A DNA stretch of 64,000 nt from Spirochaetia bacterium UBA5763 (GTDB taxonomy: Bacteria; Spirochaetota; UBA4802; UBA5550): contig DIEX01000033.1 in NCBI GenBank assembly GCA_002418835.1, positions 124,001-188,000 of the forward strand, in the 5' to 3' direction. Each line of letters starts with the position of its first letter. Positions within the stretch are counted from its first letter, which is position 1. Positions 53,854 to 62,024 of this stretch are shown here, in pieces. The notes below the pieces were generated by a model that was given only the letters and a program-made list of their open reading frames with translations, did no database searches and had not been told where the DNA came from. The position numbers and the translations under genes were made by a program.

Positions 53854-55257
53854 ATGGGTGGTATTTTTGCGTGCAGTTCAAAATCGGACTGTATTAACGA
53901 ACTTTTTTACGGAACAGATTATTTATCTCATCTCGGAACAAAGAGAGGGGGATTAGCCACCATAGATAATGACGGTATCCACAGAACAATACACAATCTG
54001 GAAAATGCATATTTCAGAAATAAGTTTGAGCCTGAACTTGGCGAACTCACAGGAAATATGGGTGTAGGAGTTATCAGTGACACAGACGCACAACCAATAG
54101 TACTTTTTTCACACCTGGGGCGTTTCGCACTTGTTATGGTTGGAAAAATTAATAATATCGATGAGCTGGTAAAAGAGATTTTCACACAGAACATTCACCT
54201 CTCCGAAACAAACAGCGGCGGACCGAGCCCTACAGAAATTGTAGGTACACTTATCAGCCTTCAGAAAAATTTTAAAGAGGGAATTAAATACGCCCAGAGC
54301 CGCATTAAAGGCTCCTGTTCCATGATACTCCTCACTGAAGAAGGGATTTATGTAGCCAGAGATAAGCTGGGCCGTACTCCTATTATTATAGGCAAAAGGG
54401 GGGATGCTTTTGCAGCGAGTTCAGAATCCAGTTCTTTCCCCAATCTCGGGTTCGAAGTCGACCGTTTTGTCGGGCCTGGAGAAATCCTTTTTATGACAGC
54501 AGAGGGAGTTGAGCAGGTGGAAAAGCCCGGAGATAAAATGCAGGTCTGCTCTTTTCTATGGGTTTATTACGGATACCCTGCCTCCAGTTATGAAGGAATT
54601 AATACTGAGCAGGTACGGTACAAATGCGGGGCCGCACTTGCACGGAGGGAAGATGTCAGGGCTGACCTTGTTGGTGGCATCCCGGATTCAGGAATCGGAC
54701 ATGCACTCGGTTTTGCCCACGCATCAGGCATACCATACATGAGGCCTTATGTGAAATACACACCCACATGGCCTCGCAGTTTCATGCCGCAAAACCAGAA
54801 GATGAGAGATCTTGTAGCCAGGATGAAGCTTATACCCATACGTGAGCTTATTGAGAATAAAAGCATAATCTTCTGCGATGATTCAGTTGTTCGTGGAACC
54901 CAGCTTCAGGACAACGTGCAGATACTTCATGAATACGGGGCGCGGGAAATTCACATGCGAATAGCATGCCCATGCCTGATATATCCCTGCGAATACCTGA
55001 ATTTTTCAACCTCAAGATCAACTCTTGACCTTGCGGGGAGAAAAGCTATTCTTCATATCGAAGGTTCAGAAACAAAAGATCTTAATGAATATGCTAATGA
55101 TGGTTCAGACAGGCATAAGGCGATGGTTGAACATATCTGTAAAAAACTGAAGCTCACAAGCCTCCGGTATCAGACACTTGATGATCTTGTTAAAGCAATC
55201 GGGCTTCCGAAGGGAAAACTCTGCACACACTGCTGGGACGGTTCAAGTTTTGACTGA
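53854..55257 (+). CDS. PurF-like amidophosphoribosyltransferase without the N-terminal cysteine
   Basis: 467 residues: N-terminal class II glutaminase-like domain and C-terminal phosphoribosyltransferase domain with the PRPP motif FCDDSVVRGT. The ATG at 53854, right behind AAAGGAG, gives MGGIFACSSKSDC, so the second residue is Gly where normal PurF has the catalytic Cys. Other glutaminase elements (HLGTKRGGLA, NMGVGVISDTDAQP) remain. The form matches a known PurF-like group of Bacteroidetes and others. Possibly ammonia-dependent or with a different role. Start choice affects this: an upstream ATG-less TTG at 53773 seems unlikely. Confidence 0.85.
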   Translation: MGGIFACSSKSDCINELFYGTDYLSHLGTKRGGLATIDNDGIHRTIHNLENAYFRNKFEPELGELTGNMGVGVISDTDAQPIVLFSHLGRFALVMVGKINNIDELVKEIFTQNIHLSETNSGGPSPTEIVGTLISLQKNFKEGIKYAQSRIKGSCSMILLTEEGIYVARDKLGRTPIIIGKRGDAFAASSESSSFPNLGFEVDRFVGPGEILFMTAEGVEQVEKPGDKMQVCSFLWVYYGYPASSYEGINTEQVRYKCGAALARREDVRADLVGGIPDSGIGHALGFAHASGIPYMRPYVKYTPTWPRSFMPQNQKMRDLVARMKLIPIRELIENKSIIFCDDSVVRGTQLQDNVQILHEYGAREIHMRIACPCLIYPCEYLNFSTSRSTLDLAGRKAILHIEGSETKDLNEYANDGSDRHKAMVEHICKKLKLTSLRYQTLDDLVKAIGLPKGKLCTHCWDGSSFD

Positions 55258-55303
55258 TAATTAATAAATATCATACCAGCCTGAATTCAGGCATCAAAAA
55301 AAA

Positions 55304-56659
55304 TCACTTACCGATGCAGAACCTGCTGAAAATTGATCCCAGAATATCATCAGGTGAGATCTCACCGGTTATTTCTGAAAGCTTATCTACAAGTTCATTC
55401 AGATCAAAAGCTATAATCTCCGGCAGTTCCTTTCTTCCGAAAAGTGAAATCACCCTTTCAATTATTACAATAGAATCTGAAAGAATGCCGGTGATTCTTG
55501 CATCAGCAAGAAATGAATTGTCATAATCCACAAACTCACTGTTAATCACTTCAGAAATTGCTTTCTCAAGTTCCCTGAATCCGTTACCGAACTTTGCTGA
55601 AACAGGGATAAAATTTAATCTCTCTTCACGTCTGAGAGCATCAACTTTCACATTATCAATCAGATCAACCTTGTTCAATACATAAATTATCTTTTTATCT
55701 TTGAATGAAGATAAAATTTCTTTATCCTCATCTGTTACACCTGCAACTCCGTCAATAACAGCAAGCACCAGCGAAGCATCTGCAATTTTTCTTTTTGTGC
55801 GCTCGATTCCAATCTTTTCTATGTCATCATCAGTTGAGGCTATGCCTGCGGTATCTGTCAGATTAATTCTTACACCTCCAACCTGCACTGTTTCACGAAT
55901 CAGGTCTCTTGTTGTCCCCGGTATATCAGAAACAATTGCCCTCTCTTCATTTAGGATAAGGTTAAGCAGGCTTGATTTACCCACATTCGGACGCCCTGCA
56001 AGAATAACATCCACACCGCGTGAGACTCTCTCCCCTGTAACGCATCTCTTTAAAAAATCCGACAATTTGACACGTACAGACTCCGAAATCTCTATGCCGC
56101 GTTCATAAGAAACAAACTCAATGTCCTGGTCAATAAAATCTATCCCGGCCTCAAGGTCAGCCTTAAGGATGATGACATTATTGCGGATATCATCAACAGC
56201 CTTTGTTAGTGAACCGTGCATCTGCTCCAAGGATCTTTTAATCTCCCAATCGCTCCTTGCATTAATAAGAGAATTAATTGCCTCAGCTTCAGTGAGATCC
56301 ATCTTGCCGTTTAAAAAAGCACGCTTTGAAAATTCACCGGGCTGAGCTGCTCTAACCCCGTGTGAGAAAAAAAGCTTCATTATTCTGCTAACAATGATCG
56401 GATTACCGTGACAGAAAATCTCCACCATATCCTCACCGGTGAAACTCGACGGCCCCTTGTAGTACACAAGAATGACGTCATCTATGACTTCATCTCCTGA
56501 CACAATTGATCCGTAAGCCGCAAACCTGTGCGCAATTTTTTTACGGCTGGTGAATAAACTATAAGCGGCCCTGTATGATTCCGGGCCGCTTATTCTTATT
56601 ATTGAAAGTGATGAGTTTACCGGCGCAGTGGCCGGGGCGCAAATTGTATCTTCAAGCAT
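55304..56659 (-). CDS. mnmE: tRNA modification GTPase MnmE
   Basis: 451-residue GTPase that, with MnmG, modifies wobble U34 of tRNAs. The N-terminal folate-binding domain starts DTICAPATAPVNSSLSIIRISG, the G domain has GRPNVGKSSLLN, DIPGTTRDL, DTAG and NKVD, and the C-terminus ends FCIGK with the catalytic cysteine. Last gene of the rpmH-to-mnmE block; starts 2 bases after the jag stop. Confidence 0.97.
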   Translation of the reverse strand: MLEDTICAPATAPVNSSLSIIRISGPESYRAAYSLFTSRKKIAHRFAAYGSIVSGDEVIDDVILVYYKGPSSFTGEDMVEIFCHGNPIIVSRIMKLFFSHGVRAAQPGEFSKRAFLNGKMDLTEAEAINSLINARSDWEIKRSLEQMHGSLTKAVDDIRNNVIILKADLEAGIDFIDQDIEFVSYERGIEISESVRVKLSDFLKRCVTGERVSRGVDVILAGRPNVGKSSLLNLILNEERAIVSDIPGTTRDLIRETVQVGGVRINLTDTAGIASTDDDIEKIGIERTKRKIADASLVLAVIDGVAGVTDEDKEILSSFKDKKIIYVLNKVDLIDNVKVDALRREERLNFIPVSAKFGNGFRELEKAISEVINSEFVDYDNSFLADARITGILSDSIVIIERVISLFGRKELPEIIAFDLNELVDKLSEITGEISPDDILGSIFSRFCIGK

Positions 56660-56661
56660 AA

Positions 56662-57312
56662 TTATTTTCTGTTGCCGTTTGCAGGAGAAATCTTAATCTT
56701 CCTGTATATCCCCTGCCCTTCACTTTTTGTAGTTACTCTTTTATCATTCTGTAGTGTCAGGTGAATCAGTCTTCTCTCAAAAGGATTCATCGGTTCAAGG
56801 GTAAGAGGCCTTCCGCTTTTTATAACCTTGAATGCCATATCCTTCGACATTTTTTTAAGAGCTTTCTCCCTCTTGTCCCTGTATGATTCTATATCCAGAA
56901 TAATCTTTTTGTCACTGCCAGTGACATTATTAATCATAAGGTTTATCATAAACTGAAGCGCTTCAAGAGTCTTCCCCTTCTTGCCTATGATAAGTCCGGA
57001 ACTTGTTCTGCTCTCAAGCTCAACATAGACTTTACTTTCACCCTCTTTAATATCTTTAACCCCCCCTTCAATCCCCATCTTTTGAAGAAGTTCAACCAGC
57101 ATTATCCTTACTCTATCTCCAACATCCTCTGTGCTTTCATTATAATATATTCTTACTTTTGCCGGTCTTGATACACCAAATCCGAAAATTCCGCTTTTCC
57201 CCTGATCGATAACTTCGACATTTACTTTAGAGGAATCCCTGATTCCCAATTCAGCTAAGGCTTTTTTTGTGGCATCATCAGATGTCCTTCCCTCTACCTC
57301 TATTACTTTCAT
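56662..57312 (-). CDS. jag: RNA-binding protein KhpB/Jag
   Basis: 216-residue cytoplasmic RNA-binding protein. A Jag N-terminal domain (MKVIEVEGRTSDDATKKAL ... GIFGFG) is followed by a KH domain (SSGLIIGKKGKTLEALQFM) and an R3H domain (PMNPFERRLIHLTLQ). In other bacteria it works with KhpA in cell-wall elongation control. Placed between yidC and mnmE as in many genomes. Confidence 0.95.
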   Translation of the reverse strand: MKVIEVEGRTSDDATKKALAELGIRDSSKVNVEVIDQGKSGIFGFGVSRPAKVRIYYNESTEDVGDRVRIMLVELLQKMGIEGGVKDIKEGESKVYVELESRTSSGLIIGKKGKTLEALQFMINLMINNVTGSDKKIILDIESYRDKREKALKKMSKDMAFKVIKSGRPLTLEPMNPFERRLIHLTLQNDKRVTTKSEGQGIYRKIKISPANGNRK

Positions 57313-57359
57313 AATTCAGCCTCCTGAAAAAAAATTGTTAGATATATTCCATCTCCCAT

Positions 57360-59015
57360 TTAAGCTTTTTTTCCTATTTTATTAACAATAACCTGATTCA
57401 ATATCTGGTAAAGATTCTGCAGGAACCAGTAGAGAACAAGTCCTGAAGGCATTGTCCAGAAAATGAAAAGCATTATTACAGGCATCATATACATCATTAT
57501 CTTCTGCTGCTGATTCCCTGTATCCACCATTGTCTGTTTCTGTTGAATAACAGTTGAAACCGTCATAAGCAGAGGGAGAATGTTTATATCAAACCCTGAG
57601 ATTGTAGCAACAGTGTCAGGCATTGAAAGATCCTTCATCCAGAGCATGAACGGCGCGTTCCAGAGATCTATTGAATTGATAAGTGCACTGTACAGCGCGA
57701 AAAAGAAAGGCATCTGAAGAAGGAGCGGCAGACAGCCACCCATAGGATTAACCTTGTTATCCTTATAAAGCTTCATTGTCTCTTTCTGAAGTACGTCAGG
57801 TTTATCTTTAAGCTTAGCCTGAAGTTTTTTAACTTCCGGAGCAAGCTCCTGCATCTTTTTCATTGAGTCTGTTGATTTTTTGGTCAGCGGCATAAACACA
57901 ATTTTTGTAAGTATTGAGAATACCACCAGAGACCACCCCAGGTTCCCGAAGAGTTTATTGATCCCCATAAGTGCCCAGATTACAAAATACCTTATAGGTT
58001 CAATGAGTGTGCTTACGTCAGATGCATCAACGATCTTCGGATCAACTGCACCCAGCATCTCCTTGTCTTTCTCTCCCAGATATATCCTGAAAGATTTAAC
58101 AGCTTCACCGCCAGGGGCAATTTCACTCATATCCACAGTCATACCTGTTCTGTATCCATGATGGTCCCTGTTGTCAAAAACCATCCCTTTAGGAGCAAAC
58201 TGCTGAGGCATCATTATGAGTAGAAAATACCTGCTCATTATACCTGTATAATCAACATTCCCTTCTTTTTTCTTTAACTCTCCTGCCTTGGAAAAAAATC
58301 CGCCACCCTTCATAACCGTTTCAAAATCATCAGCAATGGAATAGATACCCATCATATGATTATTTCTGTTATTATAATTAAGTTTCGGGCCGAGAGTGTC
58401 TGAAGGTGAAAAGATAGCTTCATTACCTTTAAACTTAAAGGGCAGCCTCCCCCTGTTTATAAATTTATACTCAACTGTAAAATCGTAACCTTTATCAGTA
58501 AATTTATAAAGTTTCTCAATTCTGAGGGGGGCGCCTTCATAAGAAATTTCAGTAAAAAACTTAACTGTACGCTCATCAATCTTCTGGTAATCCCAGAGAT
58601 TACCAGCGAGGCTGTTCCCTTTGAGAAAATCATCTTCCGAAAAATGAACAGCAAAATCTAACGTGCCGTTAGAGTTAAACGTCTTTTCGTTTAGAGCGAG
58701 TTCGATATTTCTATCTGTATAGTTAGCCTTCTTTATTGAAGCGCCGTGATTCTGTAGTTCAAAATTAAATTTACCTGTCTTAAGAACAATACTCTCTTCC
58801 TTAAGATTTTTTGAAACTGCCGAAAGAACTGCTGTTGATGTTTTTACCGGTGAATCCGGCTTTGTCTCAGTGTTCTCTTTAACTCCTGCTGTATCCTGAA
58901 CCTGTTCCTGATTTATTACCTGTTTATTCTGATCCTGTTCCGGCGAAAAATACCAGAACCAGCCTACCCATACAACCATTGTAAGGAGGACTGCAATTAG
59001 AGTTCTTTTTTCCAT
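57360..59015 (-). CDS. yidC: Membrane protein insertase YidC
   Basis: 551-residue Gram-negative type YidC: N-terminal membrane helix (LIAVLLTMVVWVGWFWYF), a large periplasmic beta-domain (about residues 60-340), then the conserved five-helix core with KIVFMPLTKKSTDSMKKMQELAPEVKKLQ and NPMGGCLPLLLQMPFFFALYSAL. Inserts and folds inner-membrane proteins. The beta-domain supports a diderm organism. About 108 bases separate it from yidD. Confidence 0.97.
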   Translation of the reverse strand: MEKRTLIAVLLTMVVWVGWFWYFSPEQDQNKQVINQEQVQDTAGVKENTETKPDSPVKTSTAVLSAVSKNLKEESIVLKTGKFNFELQNHGASIKKANYTDRNIELALNEKTFNSNGTLDFAVHFSEDDFLKGNSLAGNLWDYQKIDERTVKFFTEISYEGAPLRIEKLYKFTDKGYDFTVEYKFINRGRLPFKFKGNEAIFSPSDTLGPKLNYNNRNNHMMGIYSIADDFETVMKGGGFFSKAGELKKKEGNVDYTGIMSRYFLLIMMPQQFAPKGMVFDNRDHHGYRTGMTVDMSEIAPGGEAVKSFRIYLGEKDKEMLGAVDPKIVDASDVSTLIEPIRYFVIWALMGINKLFGNLGWSLVVFSILTKIVFMPLTKKSTDSMKKMQELAPEVKKLQAKLKDKPDVLQKETMKLYKDNKVNPMGGCLPLLLQMPFFFALYSALINSIDLWNAPFMLWMKDLSMPDTVATISGFDINILPLLMTVSTVIQQKQTMVDTGNQQQKIMMYMMPVIMLFIFWTMPSGLVLYWFLQNLYQILNQVIVNKIGKKA

Positions 59016-59123
59016 TTATTTTACCTTTAACAGCAATATTGTAACATGAACTGAAAATTCATCCAGTAATATGACGTGAAAAAATGCGGCAGGTTAAGGA
59101 AAGTTGTGAATAAATCTCTTTAT

Positions 59124-59396
59124 TTATTTCCTGAAACTGAAAGTTTCAGGCACGGGGTCATACCCGCTGCCGCCAAAAGGATTACACGACAGAACCCTCC
59201 TTGCAGCAAGAAACCCCCCTTTTAAAAATCCGAAACGTCTGATTGCCTGTTCAGAATAAATCGAACAGGTTGGGTAATATCTGCAGGCGCCAGGCAATAA
59301 CGGAGATATAAACAGTTTATATGATTTAATAAAAACAACAGCTGTCAGAGAGAAAAATCTCCCGGCCAGGCTGATGATGTATTCAACCGCTTTCAT
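59124..59396 (-). CDS. yidD: Membrane protein insertion efficiency factor YidD
   Basis: 90-residue YidD with the conserved cysteine-rich core LLPGACRYYPTCSIYSEQAI and CNPFGGSGYDPVP. An amphipathic N-terminus places it at the inner membrane. Overlaps rnpA by 14 bases, as is usual. Confidence 0.95.
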   Translation of the reverse strand: MKAVEYIISLAGRFFSLTAVVFIKSYKLFISPLLPGACRYYPTCSIYSEQAIRRFGFLKGGFLAARRVLSCNPFGGSGYDPVPETFSFRK

Positions 59397-59757
59397 TTAT
59401 GACCCCGGAATTCTTTAATACTCCTATAATATCACTCCTGAGCTCTTCATAACTCATTTTCAGAGACTCCTGTCCGGGCTTAATTATAATAGATAATCCA
59501 TCATTCATTTGATCAATAAACTCATTACATACAGATCTGATTCTTCGTTTCATCCAGTTTCTTCTGTTAGCTTTACCCAGTTTTCTGCTTACCGCAATTC
59601 CCACTTTAATGTCTCTGAATTCTGATCGATTATCAGGCTTTTCGATTATGCTTCGTTTTATAACGAAAATAATAACACCTTTGCCCCTTTTCTTTCTTCC
59701 CTTTAAAAAAACTGAATTGTATGATTTCCTGCCTTTTAATGAATATGCTCTTTTCAC
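59383..59757 (-). CDS. rnpA: Ribonuclease P protein component
   Basis: 124-residue protein subunit of RNase P, which trims tRNA 5' ends. The signature is SRKLGKANRRNWMKRRIRS (RNR motif). The mid-region insert around KRSIIEKPDNRSEFRDIKVG is longer than in E. coli. Lies 17 bases after rpmH. Confidence 0.95.
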   Translation of the reverse strand: MKRAYSLKGRKSYNSVFLKGRKKRGKGVIIFVIKRSIIEKPDNRSEFRDIKVGIAVSRKLGKANRRNWMKRRIRSVCNEFIDQMNDGLSIIIKPGQESLKMSYEELRSDIIGVLKNSGVINESG

Positions 59758-59774
59758 ATCATGATTTTAATTAA

Positions 59775-59933
59775 TTATTTTGGCATCCTTTTTTCGTCTG
59801 ATACTGTAAGCTTTTTTCTTCCCTTTCTTCTTCGTCTCATGAGAATTTTTCTGCCATCCTCATCTTCCATTCTTGCTCTGAAGCCGTGTTTCTTGTTTTT
59901 CTTTAATTTGCTCGGCTGATATGTCCTTTTCAT
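59775..59933 (-). CDS. rpmH: Ribosomal protein bL34
   Basis: 52-codon gene read from the sequence: starts MKRTYQPSKLKKNKKHGF, continues with ARM and the basic run RKILMRRRRKGRKK, and ends in MPK. It matches bL34 except that the C-terminus carries about eight extra residues (TVSDEKRMPK). First gene of the rpmH-rnpA-yidD-yidC-jag-mnmE block. Confidence 0.96.
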   Translation of the reverse strand: MKRTYQPSKLKKNKKHGFRARMEDEDGRKILMRRRRKGRKKLTVSDEKRMPK

Positions 59934-60030
59934 CGGAAATTACCTCTCTTACATTAATATTTTCTGATTTTATATTGTCTTAACAGTGTTTTCTTCAAAT
60001 ATACAACAAAATCGACAATTTGAAAGGATT

Positions 60031-60058
60031 ATCCTAAAAACACTCCGCCTTTTGTCAA
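60031..60058 (-). promoter_or_regulatory. Promoter for rpmH block
   Basis: On the minus strand TTGACA (60058-60053) and TAGGAT (60036-60031) are spaced by 16 bases, about 98 bases upstream of rpmH. Confidence 0.5.
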
Positions 60059-60180
60059 TATTAATTTCCCTGTATATATATCTCATGAAAAATAGATCTA
60101 TACATCCGGGCAAAAATGAATTATAAGTGATTCGAAAACTCCGTTTCTTTAAATTCTATTCATTAAAACTACTGTTCCCC

Positions 60181-61083
60181 TCAGAGAAGAGATTTTACAG
60201 CTTTCCCTACATCTGTATATTTAAACTTATACCCCTCATTAAGAAGTTTTACCGGCATTGCCCTCTGCCCCTTAACAAGAAATCCTCCGAACTCGCCAAA
60301 AACGATTTTAAGAGCGAACCCCGGAATAAATGGAATTAACACAGGCCTGTGTACCTCATCAGCCATTATATCAGTAAAATATTTATTGGTAAGAACGCCG
60401 GGAGAAACAGCGTTGTATATTCCTGACATCTTTGAGTTCTTGATTATCCTGATTATAATTCCTGTCACATCATCAGCGTGAATCCAGGGGAACCATTGTT
60501 TTCCGTTACCTAACTTACCCCCCATAAACCGGCTGAAGGTTTTTTTCAGTTCCGGGAAAGCTCCGCCATCACGGCCGAATACTGATCCGAACCTCAAAAT
60601 CGCCACTCTCATACCCGCTTCTGAGGCCTTTAAAACCTCCTGTTCCCAGTGGAGGCAGACTTCTGAAAGAAAATCATCTCCAGCCGGGGAATTTTCATCA
60701 AGCTCCTCATCACCCCTGTCGCCATAAATTCCCACAGCAGATGCGTTTATAAATATTTTTTTCTTTCCAGCCGATCCCCTGAGGGCTTCAACTATATTCC
60801 TGGTGGAAAGAATTCTGCTGTCATATATACTCTTCTTAATTTCAGGAGTCCATCTCTGGAAAATATTAACACCCACGAGGTTAATGATTACATCAAAATC
60901 TCCAACCTTTTTCTGCCAGTCCCCCGGAATTGTAAAATCCGCTGCAAGATGGCCGGTGTTATCGGATTTTACTGAATCACTATTCCGCCTCCCTCCGGCA
61001 GTAACACTATACCCTGCATCAGCCAGATCTTTTACTAACTTCTGTCCAAGAAAACCGTATCCCCCCGCAATTAAAACTTTCAC
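60181..61083 (-). CDS. TIGR01777-type NAD(P)-dependent epimerase (SDR39U1-like)
   Basis: 300-residue extended short-chain dehydrogenase. Nucleotide loop GGYGFLGQKL at residues 8-17, the catalytic region NASAVGIYGDRGDEELDE with Tyr, and the family motif RFGSVFGRDGGAFPELKK followed by WFPWIHADDVTGII. This group, often annotated as a cell-division inhibitor SulA-like epimerase, has no firm substrate. Monocistronic. Confidence 0.92.
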   Translation of the reverse strand: MKVLIAGGYGFLGQKLVKDLADAGYSVTAGGRRNSDSVKSDNTGHLAADFTIPGDWQKKVGDFDVIINLVGVNIFQRWTPEIKKSIYDSRILSTRNIVEALRGSAGKKKIFINASAVGIYGDRGDEELDENSPAGDDFLSEVCLHWEQEVLKASEAGMRVAILRFGSVFGRDGGAFPELKKTFSRFMGGKLGNGKQWFPWIHADDVTGIIIRIIKNSKMSGIYNAVSPGVLTNKYFTDIMADEVHRPVLIPFIPGFALKIVFGEFGGFLVKGQRAMPVKLLNEGYKFKYTDVGKAVKSLL

Positions 61084-61303
61084 CTGTATTTACCTCTCTT
61101 ATAATTCTTTGTAAATCTTTTCTGAAAACACTACTATATAGCAAGCATTTTAAATAATCCTTTTTTTACTACAAAACTGAGAATAGGTATTATCTTTAAA
61201 ATTAATATCTTTTTTTATAAATATGTTAATAATAATTTGTCCCCCGCATATATTTTATGCTATTTTAAATTAAGTTTATTCAGGTTTTTATTGGAGGTCA
61301 AAA

Positions 61304-61801
61304 ATGGCAATGCAGACAACACAGAGTATTGATGATACCATAGCAAATTCATCTGAACAGTATGTCACGTTTCTCATCAATAATGAAACTTACGGGATTG
61401 AAGTATTAAGAGTTAAAGAGATAGTTGGAATGACTACAATTACAACTGTGCCGAACAGTGAAAAATATCTTAAAGGTGTAATTAATCTCCGCGGTATAGT
61501 TGTTCCTGTTATTGATCTGCGTCTGAAATTCAGTCTGCCTGAAAAAGAATATGACTCCTTCACCGTTATATTGATTATTGAACATAAAGATTCACTTGTC
61601 GGTGTAATAGTTGATTCAGTTTCAGATGTAATAAGCTCCCCCGGCCAGCTTCAGGATGTTCCTAATTTCAATGTTAGTCTTGACCGTGACATTATTAAAG
61701 GAGTTTTAAACAAGGAGAACAACCTGATAATAGTACTCAATCCTGATATTATGCTATCTATTAAGGATATGGAAATTATTGCTGATATGGACGTTGAGTA
61801 A
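61304..61801 (+). CDS. cheW: Chemotaxis coupling protein CheW
   Basis: 165-residue CheW that links methyl-accepting chemotaxis receptors to CheA. Sequence features are YVTFLINNETYGIEVLRVKEI, LKGVINLRGIVVPVIDLRLKF and VGVIVDSVSDVI. GGAGG sits 8 bases before the ATG. No cheA or receptor gene in the window. A 24-bp perfect hairpin follows. Confidence 0.95.
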   Translation: MAMQTTQSIDDTIANSSEQYVTFLINNETYGIEVLRVKEIVGMTTITTVPNSEKYLKGVINLRGIVVPVIDLRLKFSLPEKEYDSFTVILIIEHKDSLVGVIVDSVSDVISSPGQLQDVPNFNVSLDRDIIKGVLNKENNLIIVLNPDIMLSIKDMEIIADMDVE

Positions 61802-61816
61802 GATCTTAAATATAAC

Positions 61817-61870
61817 TTTCATCCCGTTCCATTAACCATTCTATATAATGGTTAATGGAACGGGATGAAA
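61817..61870. terminator. Very long perfect hairpin after cheW
   Basis: 24-bp perfect inverted repeat (arms 61817-61840 and 61847-61870) with a 6-base loop, starting 15 bases after the cheW stop. There is no U-tract on the plus strand (A-run follows), so it may be a stabiliser or transcription-blocking structure rather than a classic terminator. Confidence 0.6.
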
Positions 61871-62024
61871 AAACCACTTTTTATTATTTCTAAACCCCAA
61901 ATCTTGATTATACCCCACCGTATAAATATATTATTTTCTCATAGAACAGGCTCAACCAGTAATTTTATGAGGCGTATGTATTACACGCTCAAGAAGATTA
62001 AATTTTTCAATAACTGAACCTGAC

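Noticed and set aside
55279..55292. Palindrome GCCTGAATTCAGGC between purF-like and mnmE genes
   Set aside because: Short, contains a perfect restriction-type centre and has no U-tract in the downstream direction on either strand.
59934..60180. Replication origin beside rpmH
   Set aside because: No cluster of DnaA boxes and no dnaA gene nearby.
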